From Rhizobium mongolense subsp. loessense (lineage in GTDB: Bacteria; Pseudomonadota; Alphaproteobacteria; Rhizobiales; Rhizobiaceae): a stretch of 64,000 nucleotides of DNA. A program made the translations under genes and the position numbers. Positions 1 through 7,772 of the stretch are shown in pieces. The notes under the pieces were generated by a model. The model did not search any database. It was not told the DNA's origin and saw only the letters and a program-made list of their open reading frames with translations. The stretch is from NCBI RefSeq assembly GCF_900099775.1, contig NZ_FMTM01000006.1, positions 124,001 through 188,000 on the forward strand. Reading direction: 5' to 3'. Positions within the stretch are counted from its first letter, which is position 1, and each line of letters opens with the position of its first letter.

Positions 1-357
1 CTTGCGCCGCGCGGCGGAATCGATCAGCGCCTGGCGGATGTTCGTGCTGCTTTTGTCCAGATCGGCGATGCTTTTTTGCAGCGCCGCCACTTTATCTGAC
101 GAAAGATTGATCGTTTTTGATATGGCCTCGAGTTGAGTGCGGGTCTCGTCGCGCTTTTTTTTAAGCTCGGCAGCCGGGTCCGGCAACGTCTGATCGGCCT
201 GTTGAGATGTTCCGGCCACAGGCGCTGCGACTGGTGCATTCTGGGCGAACGCGCCCGCTCCACCAATATCGAACTGGACGAAAATGACTGTCGCGCCGAG
301 GCCACCCGCGAATGCGGGCAGGATCAGTCGCTTTCGCTTGCGGGCAGTTCTCGTCAT
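1..357 (-). CDS. EnvC-like murein hydrolase activator, N-terminal part (cut by window edge)
   Basis: Reading the minus strand from an ATG at 357 gives 119 codons that run off the left edge without a stop. The product starts with a basic stretch (MTRTARKRKR), then a hydrophobic segment ending near AFAQ (about residues 12-42), which looks like a signal peptide or signal anchor. From about residue 60 it becomes a Lys/Glu/Asp-rich heptad region typical of the coiled coil of EnvC-type peptidase M23 proteins, which activate septal amidases in the periplasm. The catalytic-like M23 domain would lie outside the window. In Rhizobiaceae an M23/EnvC gene normally follows rlmH, which supports the call; the spacing to rlmH is 112 bp. 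The family call rests on context and coiled-coil character only. Confidence 0.62.
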   Translation of the reverse strand, partial: MTRTARKRKRLILPAFAGGLGATVIFVQFDIGGAGAFAQNAPVAAPVAGTSQQADQTLPDPAAELKKKRDETRTQLEAISKTINLSSDKVAALQKSIADLDKSSTNIRQALIDSAARRK

Positions 358-469
358 ACGTGTTCAGGGGTAACTTTCAAATCGCGCGGAGACTATGCCG
401 ATTTGCCGTCATTTGCCAGAAAGATTGGCGAACAAGGCCACACTTGGCAAAACACGGCTGCGTGACTGA

Positions 470-952
470 TCAGACGCGGTGATAGGGGTGACCGGAAAGG
501 ATAGTGACGGCGCGGTAGAGCTGTTCGGCAATGAGCGTCCTCACCAACTGATGCGGCCAGGTCATCTTGCCGAGGCAGAGGGTCATGTCCGCACGGTCGT
601 AAAGCGTAGGGTCAAGGCCGTCGGCACCGCCGATGGCAATCATCAGATCCCGCTTTCCCTGGTCGCGATAGTTGCCGAGGACCTTTGCAAAAGTTTCGCT
701 GTCCAACGCCTTGCCGCGTTCGTCGAGGAGAATGAGAATGCTGCCTTCAGCCATCGCCTTTTGAAGCATGGCTGCTTCTTCGCGCTTGCGCGTTTCTGCA
801 TTGGCGGCGCGACTTTCAGCAACCTCGGCAACGCGGGAGAATTCGAGACCGATCGCAGGACCAGCCTTGGCAAAACGGTCGAAATAGCGGGCCGCAAGAT
901 CCTTCTCGGGGCCGGACTTCAGCCGTCCCACCGCAAAAAGACCAACCCGCAT
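470..952 (-). CDS. rlmH: 23S rRNA (pseudouridine1915-N3)-methyltransferase RlmH
   Basis: The 160-residue product matches the usual RlmH length (about 155-160). It starts MRVGLFAVGRLKSGPEKDLA and carries the SPOUT knot region with LLDERGKALDSETFAK, then IAIGGADGLDP (AdoMet-binding loop) and the conserved end LRTLIAEQLYRAVTILSGHPYHRV. RlmH methylates pseudouridine 1915 in helix 69 of 23S rRNA in assembled ribosomes. The reading frame extends far upstream, but the ATG at 952 gives the family start and the upstream extension has no family similarity. The gene lies 113 bp downstream of rsfS on the same strand, the usual rhizobial order rsfS-rlmH-envC. Confidence 0.93.
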   Translation of the reverse strand: MRVGLFAVGRLKSGPEKDLAARYFDRFAKAGPAIGLEFSRVAEVAESRAANAETRKREEAAMLQKAMAEGSILILLDERGKALDSETFAKVLGNYRDQGKRDLMIAIGGADGLDPTLYDRADMTLCLGKMTWPHQLVRTLIAEQLYRAVTILSGHPYHRV

Positions 953-1065
953 CCCATCCGCTCCTGTCATGCGCCCAGAAGGCACAATACCGGCTTTGGG
1001 CCGGGTTCTCATGTTTCCGGCCTGTTTACTGCCGCGCTCAGGCGCCGGACAAGCCGGCCCGCCTA

Positions 1066-1515
1066 TCAGTGCCGCGTTTCTTCGTCCATATCCGGCGCTG
1101 CCCACATCTTTTCGATGTTGTAGAACTCGCGGATTTCGGGGCGGAAGACGTGCACGATGATATCGCCGGTGTCGATCAGGACCCAATCACCGCCGTCCTT
1201 GCCCTCAACGCGGGCTGCGCCAAAGCCCTCGTCTTTCAAGTCGGTGAGCAGATGATCCGCGATCGCCAGGACATGGCGGTTCGATCGGCCGGAGACGACG
1301 ACCATATAGTCCCCCAACGCAGATTTCCCAGCAATGTCGATGGTGACGATATCTTCAGCTTTGGAGTCCTCAAGGCTTGTGAGGACAGCTTGCAGAGCGC
1401 GGGCGGCAGCATCGGCGCCACGTTCCAGGCTCTTCGGGACAACGGCGAGCGTTCTTCCCTTGGCGTGTACTGTTGTCAGTGCTTTTCCTTTCCTGCAATA
1501 ACAGAACATGCGCAT
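1066..1515 (-). CDS. rsfS: Ribosomal silencing factor RsfS (Iojap family)
   Basis: The core SLEDSKAEDIVTIDIAGKS, then DYMVVVSGRSNRHVLAIAD, VEGKDGGDWVLIDTGDIIVHVF and the end RPEIREFYNIEKMWA, is the RsfS/Iojap fold that binds L14 and blocks subunit joining under nutrient limitation. Coordinates use the ATG at 1515 (149 residues). The start is uncertain: no ribosome-binding site precedes 1515, whereas AGGAAAGG lies 7 bases before an in-frame CTG at 1479-1477, which would give 137 residues starting L/M-TTVHAKGRT. In most Rhizobiales nadD precedes rsfS directly; here the two are 5.6 kb apart, so rsfS must have its own promoter in 1516-1711. Confidence 0.9.
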   Translation of the reverse strand: MRMFCYCRKGKALTTVHAKGRTLAVVPKSLERGADAAARALQAVLTSLEDSKAEDIVTIDIAGKSALGDYMVVVSGRSNRHVLAIADHLLTDLKDEGFGAARVEGKDGGDWVLIDTGDIIVHVFRPEIREFYNIEKMWAAPDMDEETRH

Positions 1516-1711
1516 CACTGATTTGGGCGAACCAAATCATGGTTAAGATAGGCATCAAACCGTTAATCTTTCAAGACACGAGCCGGTTATCATTTCGCGA
1601 AGACTTAAATTCGCGTTCAAGATTTATGTCGTTACCGGCAGCAAGGCGGCTGTGTACAGCGCCAACGGCCAAGCGTAAAGTGGCTTCGAGTTTCCGTAAC
1701 TGCAGAACCGA

Positions 1712-2089
1712 ATGGACACTACCGCCAGAAATCAACTCGTTCCCATCCTACGCATCAGCTTTCCACACGAGGATCGCCTAGGCCGCGGCAAGATGGAACT
1801 CCTGGAGCGCATCCGCGAAACCGGCTCGATTTCGGCAGCCGGCAGGGCGATGGACATGTCCTATCGGCGCGCCTGGTTGCTCGTCAGCGACATGAACCGC
1901 ATGTTCAACGCGCCGGTAGTCGAATCCCAGCGCGGCGGCCAGAAGGGTGGCGGCGCTGCGCTGACGCCATTTGGCGAGGAGTTGCTGTCCCGGTTTCGGC
2001 ATATGGAGGATGCCATGCGAACTGCCCTTGCGGGTGATCTTGCCTGGCTGGAAGGCAACCGCAGTCAGGCCGAAGCGGCAAGAAAATAG
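1712..2089 (+). CDS. Single-domain ModE-type molybdenum-responsive regulator
   Basis: The 125-residue protein is a winged helix-turn-helix of the ModE N-terminal type (RILLERIRETGSISAAGRAMDMSYRRAWLLVSDMNRMF-like block, helix-turn-helix about residues 37-62, then the wing with GGGAALTPFGEELLSRFR). Classic ModE adds two C-terminal molybindin (TOBE) domains that bind molybdate; these are absent, so this is the short form seen in several alpha-proteobacteria. It presumably represses modABC. It is convergent with modC: its TAG (2087-2089) abuts the modC stop (2090-2092) with no gap. How a protein without a Mop domain senses molybdate is not evident from sequence; ModC carries such a domain. The ATG at 1712 lacks a strong ribosome-binding site. 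Confidence 0.8.
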   Translation: MDTTARNQLVPILRISFPHEDRLGRGKMELLERIRETGSISAAGRAMDMSYRRAWLLVSDMNRMFNAPVVESQRGGQKGGGAALTPFGEELLSRFRHMEDAMRTALAGDLAWLEGNRSQAEAARK

Positions 2090-3157
2090 TCAAGGCTGCA
2101 GGGCGACTGTCTTGATGACAGCGAAGACAGGCTTGTTGGGCACAAGATCGAGCCTCTCAACCGACAGTGCGGTGATGCGCGACAGGATGATATCGCCGCC
2201 GCAGTCGATCTGCACCTCGACCGTTCCGTCTTCCGCAGGCGATATCTGTCGGACGATGCCGTCAATAATATTCAATGCACTTAAACCTTCCGGCCTGACG
2301 GTCGCCAGCATGACATCGCGGGAAGGAATGTGGACGCGAACGCGCTTGCCCGACGGCACCGTAGCACCCGGCACATAAAGGCGGGACGCCTTCAATGCGA
2401 GCGTCGCAAGCCGATGTTTTTCATCGAAGCTTTCGATAGCGCCTTCCAGAAGGGCGCCTGCTTCGCGCCGGTCTTCGGCCGCCGAAGGCCGGCTCAGCAC
2501 ATCGGTCGCGCTGCCCGCGGCCTCAACCTTGCCATCGTGCATCACGACGACCTGATTGGCGAGGCGTGCCACTTCTAAAATCGAATGGCTGACATAGACG
2601 ATCGGAATCTGTGTCTCGTCACGCAGCCGTTCGAGATAGGGCAGGATCTCGGCTTTGCGGGCCTCGTCAAGCGCTGCGAGCGGTTCGTCCATCAGCAAAA
2701 GACGCGGAGAGCAAAGCAGCGCACGGCCGATCGCCACCCGTTGCTTTTCTCCGCCTGAGAGGTTGGAAGGGCTCCGATCGAGCAGGCTTTCGATACCGAG
2801 CAGGTCGACGATGTGGTCAAAGTTTCCGGTTGGCGAAGCCTTCGGCGCGAACCAGCTTCCATAGGAGAGGTTCTTTCGAACGCTCAAGTGCGGGAAGAGC
2901 CTGCCATCCTGGAAGACATAGCCGAAACGGCGGCGATGGCGGGGAACGAAGATGCCTTTGCCCGTGTCGGTGAGTGGCGTACCGTCCAACAGAACCCGGC
3001 CTTCATCCGGTCGGACGAGGCCGGCAATGATGCGGATCATCGATGTCTTGCCCGAACCGGACCGGCCGAAGAGGGCTGTCACGCCGACCTCGGAGGTAAA
3101 GGCTGCATCAAGGGTGAAGGCACCGAGGCGGTGCCTGGTTTCGATGGTGAGCGTCAT
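2090..3157 (-). CDS. modC: Molybdate ABC transporter ATP-binding protein ModC
   Basis: The 355-residue ATPase has Walker A GRSGSGKT (31-38), signature LSGGEKQR (133-140), Walker B LLLMDEP (153-159) and an H-loop VSHS around residue 210. The C-terminal part (from about 290) is a TOBE/Mop domain ([20 protein letters not shown]), which distinguishes ModC from generic ATPases and can bind oxyanion. It energises molybdate import in the inner membrane with ModB and ModA. The start overlaps the modB stop by four bases (ATGA at 3154-3157), indicating translational coupling. It is the last gene of modABC and ends tail-to-tail with the ModE-like gene. Confidence 0.93.
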   Translation of the reverse strand: MTLTIETRHRLGAFTLDAAFTSEVGVTALFGRSGSGKTSMIRIIAGLVRPDEGRVLLDGTPLTDTGKGIFVPRHRRRFGYVFQDGRLFPHLSVRKNLSYGSWFAPKASPTGNFDHIVDLLGIESLLDRSPSNLSGGEKQRVAIGRALLCSPRLLLMDEPLAALDEARKAEILPYLERLRDETQIPIVYVSHSILEVARLANQVVVMHDGKVEAAGSATDVLSRPSAAEDRREAGALLEGAIESFDEKHRLATLALKASRLYVPGATVPSGKRVRVHIPSRDVMLATVRPEGLSALNIIDGIVRQISPAEDGTVEVQIDCGGDIILSRITALSVERLDLVPNKPVFAVIKTVALQP

Positions 3158-3852
3158 TCCGGGTCTATCCTTCGGCCCGCGAGATGCGCCATGAATTCAG
3201 ACGCCAGCAGCGCTGACATGGAGATGACGATAGCAACCAGCGTAAGGCGCATAGCGCCGGCATCGCCGCCTGGGACCTGGGTGAATGTGTAGATGGCGGA
3301 CGACAGCGTCTGCGTCTCACCCGGGATGTTCGACACGAAAGTGATGGTTGCGCCAAATTCGCCCATGGCCTTGGCAAAGGACAGGATCATCCCAACGATG
3401 ATTCCAGGCGTCGTCAGCGGCAGCGTGACGGTCAGGAACACCCATAGCGGGCTCGCGCCAAGGGTGCCTGCCGCTTCCTCGATCCTGCGGTCGATCGCCT
3501 CGATCGAAAGCCGTATGCTTCGGACCATCAGCGGGAACCCCATGACCGCACAGGCGAGAGCTGCGCCTGTCCAACGGAAGGAAAAGACGATCCCGAAGTA
3601 TTGATCCAGCAAGCTGCCGATCGGCCCCCTGCGTCCGAAAAGGATCAGAAGAATGAAGCCGGTGACGACCGGCGGAAGGATCAGCGGCAGATGAACGATG
3701 CCATTGACAACAGCCTTGCCATAGAAGCGGCCGCGGGCAAGAAGCAGCGCAACCGCAATGCCGAACGGCAAGCTCGCGAACATGGCGACAACGGAAACCC
3801 GCAGGCTGAGCAAGATCGCCGTCCACTCATCATTGCTCAGGCCAAAATCCAA
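3154..3852 (-). CDS. modB: Molybdate ABC transporter permease ModB
   Basis: The 232-residue inner-membrane protein has five or six hydrophobic segments (for example residues 17-39, 52-73, 95-112, 145-165, 205-222) and the permease EAA loop [15 protein letters not shown] near residues 125-139, where the ATPase docks. The start [20 protein letters not shown] is typical of ModB. It forms the molybdate channel with ModC. It is separated from modA by 49 bp and overlaps modC by four bases, so modABC is one minus-strand operon. Confidence 0.93.
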   Translation of the reverse strand: MDFGLSNDEWTAILLSLRVSVVAMFASLPFGIAVALLLARGRFYGKAVVNGIVHLPLILPPVVTGFILLILFGRRGPIGSLLDQYFGIVFSFRWTGAALACAVMGFPLMVRSIRLSIEAIDRRIEEAAGTLGASPLWVFLTVTLPLTTPGIIVGMILSFAKAMGEFGATITFVSNIPGETQTLSSAIYTFTQVPGGDAGAMRLTLVAIVISMSALLASEFMAHLAGRRIDPE

Positions 3853-3901
3853 GTTGGGTATCTCCGATAGATCGGTTCGAAGCTGAGGATAAAATCCCTA
3901 T

Positions 3902-4696
3902 TCACTTCAGGATCGTAAAGCCCTGCGCAGTAAAGAAGGGGGCGGCGTTCTCCGACTTTAGAAACTTTAGATAGGAAACCGCGTCCGGGTTCTTGCTGGC
4001 GGCAAGCAGGGCGAGAGGGTAAATGATCGGCGGATGTGAATCGGCTGGAAACATGCCGACGATTGCGACGCCTTCATCTGCCGCCGCATCTGTCTGATAG
4101 ACAATGCCATAAGGCGCTTCGCCGCGGGAGACGAGCGCAAGAGCAGCACGCACGCTTTGCGCACCTGCAATCTTTGGCTCCACCGATGTCCAGACGCCGA
4201 GCTTTTCGAGCGCGGCCTTGCCGTATTTGCCAGCGGGGACGGATGTCACTTCTCCCATGGCGAGCCTGCCATCACCAAGAAGACCGGAAAGATCGAAGCC
4301 CGGCTTGATATCGACCTGCTTTGCCTTATCGCTGGCAGTCACCAGCACCATGCGGTTGCCAAGGAAGTCTGCGCGGGTGTCTTCCCTGATCAGGCCTTTC
4401 TTGGCGACGTAGTCCATCCAGTCGAGATCGGCGGGGATGAAGATATCGGCTGGTGCGCCACTTTCGATCTGCTTGGCGAGTGCGGAGCTCGCTGCATAGG
4501 AAGCGACGGCCTCCTTGCCGCTTTCCTTTCCCCAGGCTGCATTTGCGGCATCAAGCGCATTCTTGAGGCTCGCCGCCGCAAAAACGGTAATTCTATCTGT
4601 GGCGCCTGCTGGCTGCGGCAGCAGCCCGGCAGCGCCAATCCAGGCCATGGAAAACATTCCGACTACGCGTTTCATCCATTGCCGGCGATTATACAT
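3902..4696 (-). CDS. modA: Molybdate-binding periplasmic protein ModA
   Basis: The 264-residue solute-binding protein has the ModA opening ITVFAAASLKNALDAAN (about residues 36-52), the block SSALAKQIESGAPADIFIPADLDWMDY and the late motifs GEVTSVPAGKYGKAALEKLG and APYGIVYQTDAAAD. Mature start is probably after PAGA (about residue 33). The N-terminus NRRQWMKRVVGM resembles a twin-arginine signal, unusual for ModA, which is normally Sec-exported. A ribosome-binding site AAGGAGA lies about 10 bases before the ATG. It captures molybdate (and probably tungstate) for ModBC. Two palindromic elements sit immediately upstream and probably mediate ModE repression. Confidence 0.92.
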   Translation of the reverse strand: MYNRRQWMKRVVGMFSMAWIGAAGLLPQPAGATDRITVFAAASLKNALDAANAAWGKESGKEAVASYAASSALAKQIESGAPADIFIPADLDWMDYVAKKGLIREDTRADFLGNRMVLVTASDKAKQVDIKPGFDLSGLLGDGRLAMGEVTSVPAGKYGKAALEKLGVWTSVEPKIAGAQSVRAALALVSRGEAPYGIVYQTDAAADEGVAIVGMFPADSHPPIIYPLALLAASKNPDAVSYLKFLKSENAAPFFTAQGFTILK

Positions 4697-4711
4697 ATCT
4701 TCAATTCTCCT

Positions 4712-4780
4712 TCGAAATATTCAGAGGAATATATCGATATCAATCAAATTGGCTAGGGATATGTTTCGAGGAATATATCG
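4712..4780. promoter_or_regulatory. Putative ModE-type operator pair upstream of modA
   Basis: TCGAAATATTC (4712-4722), a 4-base spacer and GAATATATCGA (4727-4737) form an inverted repeat with 10 of 11 matches. The half-site GAGGAATATATCG occurs at 4724-4736 and again at 4768-4780. The palindrome begins just upstream of the modA ribosome-binding site and overlaps an AT-rich -10 candidate (TATATT on the minus strand). ModE proteins recognise AT-rich palindromes of this kind, and a modE-like gene lies in the same cluster. Binding itself is inference. Confidence 0.55.
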
Positions 4781-5060
4781 TCGTCCAAATTGTTCGAAAT
4801 CGGCCAGACGGACGACAGGCTTGCCGCAGTATAGCCGGTACCTTGAGATGGCCGACGGTTGGGGCGTGTGTGGTCGATGCGAACCTGGTCAACAGGGGTG
4901 ACGGTACCCAACTGGAGGCAGGTGAAATCAAGGACAGGGTTGGTGAAATTCGCTTCCTTGGCATCGACGGAGGACATATGCCGCCGCATGTGGTAGCCGA
5001 AAGCCGGCTCCCAAGGGAATTGACCCGCCAAGCACGGGGCAATCGAAATGCGTCACATCC
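4781..5060. other. Intergenic, no gene supported
   Basis: Between the modA regulatory region and the Tad-like gene there are only short open frames on both strands, none with a recognisable family, a ribosome-binding site or consistent codon use. I see no RNA structure here. Confidence 0.5.
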
Positions 5061-6308
5061 TCATTGGACAAGCCGGACGGCACCGAGATTATTGATCTCG
5101 TTGTTCGCCAGTTCCGACTTGCAATCGAGCTTGAAAGTGCTGTTGCCGGTCATGGTAATTTTCTGGGCGATGATTCGGACGCAGTCGCCAGACGTCGTAC
5201 CATTGCCGGAATACTCGACTTCTTCAGCTGCAGGCATGTAGATGATGCCGCTGATGTTCGAGTTGCTGTTGCCATTGATCACTGCGGATGCAGTGTTATC
5301 GCGGTCGGCGACGATAACGAAACCCGCCCATGGCCCCGATGTCGGGGCAGTGACGTTAACGGTCGAACCGCCATGAATGTCGATTTCAGCGCCGTTGAGC
5401 AGAAAGAATGTGATCCCTTCGCCGGTGATGACCGACTGGCTCCCGAAACTCAGCTTGCCCCCGTCGATGATATAGTCGCCGGGTTGCAGCTTCACAGCGC
5501 CCTTGATTTGGAGACCCTTGTACGTCCCGGGCTCCAGTTCGCCGGGGCCCCTGTTCTTGGCCAACGCCCCTGTTTTCGGCATCGTTTTTTGTCTGAACGG
5601 GTCAAGGGCCGCTGCCGTTCCCTCGTACGGCTTGTCGCATTCGAGATCGATTTTGGACGGCGAGGCCGAGACTTTACCTGGCGTATAAAGACATTCCGTC
5701 TTCAGGCTACCTGATCCACCGATATAGATGGCTTCGTTGCTGCGCGAGTTTGCGGTGATCGCACACTTCGACGTGTCGACCTTCGAACTACCGGTGACCT
5801 CGAAGGCGCGATCTGCCGTCGGGCTGAGCGCGAGAATGCAGGCTTCGTTGCCCGCTTGGTAAGCGGTGCTGCTGCGGCGGGAGATAGGGAATGATAATCG
5901 AGTCAGGAATACCGGGTGATAGTTGACTGCATAGTCAGCTGTCGCCATTACCTGCTGTCCCGCCAGGGAATAGGCGATATGCAAAGATGGAGGTTCCGCT
6001 GCCGGGCTGATTGCATCCTTGCCCTGAGAGACGGCACCCGCCTCTTGATAATTGCCGAAGAACATTTCGTTCGCCAATTGCGTTGCTTCCGCCTCGCTAT
6101 AGCCCTCGCCGTAAAGGCGCACCGCCGCAAGCGTGGCGCTGTCCAGCGCCTCCTGCAACTTGTCGGCCTCGAAACTGGCATTAACGAAGTCGATCGCGAC
6201 GGAGCCCGCCCCCAGCAAGGGGACGATTGCAACCGCAGTCAGGATTCCAAAGTTGCCGACCTCGTCACGAATAAATCGATCGACATGCCGTTTGAGAACT
6301 TCACGCAT
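5061..6308 (-). CDS. Tad-like (TadE/TadG-type) membrane-anchored protein with beta-rich C-terminal domain
   Basis: The N-terminus MREVLKRHVDRFIRDEVGNF followed by GILTAVAIVPLLGAGSVAIDF (about 21-41) is the Flp-pilus Tad domain: a short cytoplasmic basic segment, one transmembrane helix, then the block FEADKLQEALDSATLAAVR. About residues 160-400 are Gly/Ser/Thr-rich with repeated short strands (GTYKGLQIKGAVKLQPGDYI, GSQSVITGEGITFFLLNGAEIDIHGG), suggesting a right-handed beta-helix. The real start is probably ATG 6308 (415 residues), preceded by GGGGCG; an in-frame TTG at 6335 is less likely. No other tad or cpa genes lie nearby, so it is an orphan. Its role, cell-surface or pilus-associated, is inferred from the N-terminal domain only. 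Confidence 0.75.
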   Translation of the reverse strand: MREVLKRHVDRFIRDEVGNFGILTAVAIVPLLGAGSVAIDFVNASFEADKLQEALDSATLAAVRLYGEGYSEAEATQLANEMFFGNYQEAGAVSQGKDAISPAAEPPSLHIAYSLAGQQVMATADYAVNYHPVFLTRLSFPISRRSSTAYQAGNEACILALSPTADRAFEVTGSSKVDTSKCAITANSRSNEAIYIGGSGSLKTECLYTPGKVSASPSKIDLECDKPYEGTAAALDPFRQKTMPKTGALAKNRGPGELEPGTYKGLQIKGAVKLQPGDYIIDGGKLSFGSQSVITGEGITFFLLNGAEIDIHGGSTVNVTAPTSGPWAGFVIVADRDNTASAVINGNSNSNISGIIYMPAAEEVEYSGNGTTSGDCVRIIAQKITMTGNSTFKLDCKSELANNEINNLGAVRLVQ

Positions 6309-7004
6309 TAGTACGCCCCAGTTCCGAGTAGCCAAGCCGACACATTAGATGTTAGCAATATACGATTGATTGCCACGTTCATTCGAATTGTACGTATTCC
6401 AAAGAATACAAGTCCTACCCGTATATGCCGAGACGCCGTTTTTACGCATCCTGGAACAGTTGGACCTATCCAGCGCAAGTGCTCATGCGCAGGTCATCAT
6501 TTTGTTCGGCAAGTAGCAGCCACGCGGAAAACGCGGGGCACATTGCCCCGAGCTTCGAGGGCCAAGGTGGCCGAGGTCGATCAGATACCAAGGCGGAGAC
6601 GGCTGGTAAGCTGCTCGGGAGTCCGGACCCAATTGCTCCAGCATCGGAGGCCGCGTCGGGCCAAATGCTGCCCTGCCGTGATCTTGTTTGCCACTTATGT
6701 CCGAACATATGTGGACCAGTCGGCAACCGCTACGGCGTGACGCGGCGAATCCGGCCTGATCCTAACTTCGTTGGTTTTGTGGCCTCTCCGGCTTGAGGAC
6801 CGCTCCGCCCTCTCTTCTGGAACTAGAATTCCGCTCACGGGGATACCCTTTGAGAGGGTCACTGACTGTGCGACGCCTTAGGCCATCTTCCCAATGCCGC
6901 AAAAAGCGGCAATGTTGCAATATTGATTCGAGGAGCCCTGCGCACATCGCATTGCTGCAATGCAATATACGATATTCCAGTTTTCCGAAGTTATGATAAA
7001 ACAT
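6309..7004. other. Intergenic, about 0.7 kb without a supported gene
   Basis: Several overlapping open frames of 80-124 codons exist on both strands, but they lack ribosome-binding sites and recognisable families and conflict with one another. The right end must hold the promoter of the sRNA that starts near 7005; TATGAT at 6992-6997 is a possible -10 element, without a clear -35. Confidence 0.5.
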
Positions 7005-7125
7005 ACTTATCGAAACGGCGATCTCCTCCTCCCAAAGCCGTTAGATATGGGTCGGCAGCACTCCTCCTCCCAGCTGTCGATCAAGTTTATAAAGCCCGAC
7101 GGATCCTCCCCCGTCGGGCTTTTCA
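7005..7125 (+). ncRNA. Alpha-r14 family sRNA (NfeR1/Smr14C2-like), three anti-Shine-Dalgarno hairpins
   Basis: Three consecutive hairpins each expose a CU-rich loop. Hairpin 1: AACGGC (7014-7019) with GCCGTT (7037-7042), loop containing CTCCTCCTCCC. Hairpin 2: TCGGCAGC (7052-7059) with GCTGTCGA (7073-7080), loop ACTCCTCCTCCCA. Hairpin 3 is the terminator, 7091-7122, with ATCCTCCC in its loop. The layout (about 120 nt, conserved CCUCCUCCC motifs in the loops, terminator last) is that of the alpha-r14 trans-acting sRNAs of Rhizobiales, such as NfeR1 of Sinorhizobium meliloti, which pair with Shine-Dalgarno regions of transporter mRNAs. The 5' end is estimated. Family membership is recognised from structure and motif, not from an alignment. 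Confidence 0.8.
7091..7122. terminator. Bidirectional rho-independent terminator (sRNA end; nadD end)
   Basis: A 12-bp perfect stem AAAGCCCGACGG / CCGTCGGGCTTT encloses an 8-base loop. On the plus strand it runs into TTTTCATTTG and ends the sRNA. On the minus strand it lies 29 bases beyond the nadD stop and ends in TTTATAA, so it probably terminates the obgE-nadD transcript too. Confidence 0.85.
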
Positions 7126-7150
7126 TTTGTCAGCCTTCCTGAAATTGCCG

Positions 7151-7771
7151 CTACTCAGCCGCTTTGCGAATAGCGGTCGAGCTCAACGCAGAGCGCGGGC
7201 CATGAATAAAGGTCCAGGCAGGCGCAGATTTTTTCCAGAGCACGCGGGCATCGTCCTCGTCGATACGGGCGAAATCGAAGGTTTTTGCCATTTTCGACGA
7301 GAGATAGGAAAGCGTCGCGCCGGGACGATCGATGACGGCGATCGGAAAGGTGCGCGCGATCTCTTGCCACTTTTGCCATTTGTGGAAGGTTTGCAGGCTG
7401 TCGGCACCCATGATCCAGATGAAATGGATGTTCGGATTGCGCGCCTTTACCCTGGCGAGTGTGTTTGCCGTGTAACTGACGCCGAATGTTTGTTCGAACG
7501 CAGTCACCTTGATATGCGGATCGGTTGTGATCGCTTCGCTGAGTGCGATCCGCTCGGCAAGCGGCGCAAGATGGTTGCGATTCTTCAGCGGATTGCCAGG
7601 TGTCACCATCCACCAAAGTTGGTCGAGGGCGAGGCGCCGTATGGCGATCTCCGCAACCAGTGCGTGCCCCTGGTGCGGTGGATTAAACGATCCGCCGAAA
7701 AGACCGACGACCATGCCGCGTTCGGTGTGCGGCATGCGAAGGTAGCGACGGTCTATTTCGGCTGTCGTCAC
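7151..7771 (-). CDS. nadD: Nicotinate-nucleotide adenylyltransferase NadD
   Basis: The 206-residue enzyme transfers AMP from ATP to nicotinate mononucleotide in NAD synthesis. It has the nucleotidylyltransferase motif GGSFNPPHQGH (about residues 26-36), the loop VTPGNPLKN, the block FIWIMGADSLQTFHKW, and the closing motif SSTAIRKAAE equivalent to ISSTxIR. The frame is open further upstream into proA, but GTG 7771 lies one base after the proA stop and gives a normal length; ATG 7735 and ATG 7714 are alternatives. It is the last gene of obgE-proB-proA-nadD. In relatives rsfS follows directly; here a terminator and an sRNA follow instead. Confidence 0.92.
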   Translation of the reverse strand: MTTAEIDRRYLRMPHTERGMVVGLFGGSFNPPHQGHALVAEIAIRRLALDQLWWMVTPGNPLKNRNHLAPLAERIALSEAITTDPHIKVTAFEQTFGVSYTANTLARVKARNPNIHFIWIMGADSLQTFHKWQKWQEIARTFPIAVIDRPGATLSYLSSKMAKTFDFARIDEDDARVLWKKSAPAWTFIHGPRSALSSTAIRKAAE

Positions 7772-7772
7772 G

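Noticed and set aside
4740-5241. Short frames of 92-132 codons on both strands upstream of modA
   Set aside because: They overlap the modA operator or the Tad-like gene and show no recognisable domain.
6366-6796. Two overlapping plus-strand frames of about 124 codons, with a minus-strand frame opposite
   Set aside because: No family, no ribosome-binding site, conflicting frames; better described as non-coding.
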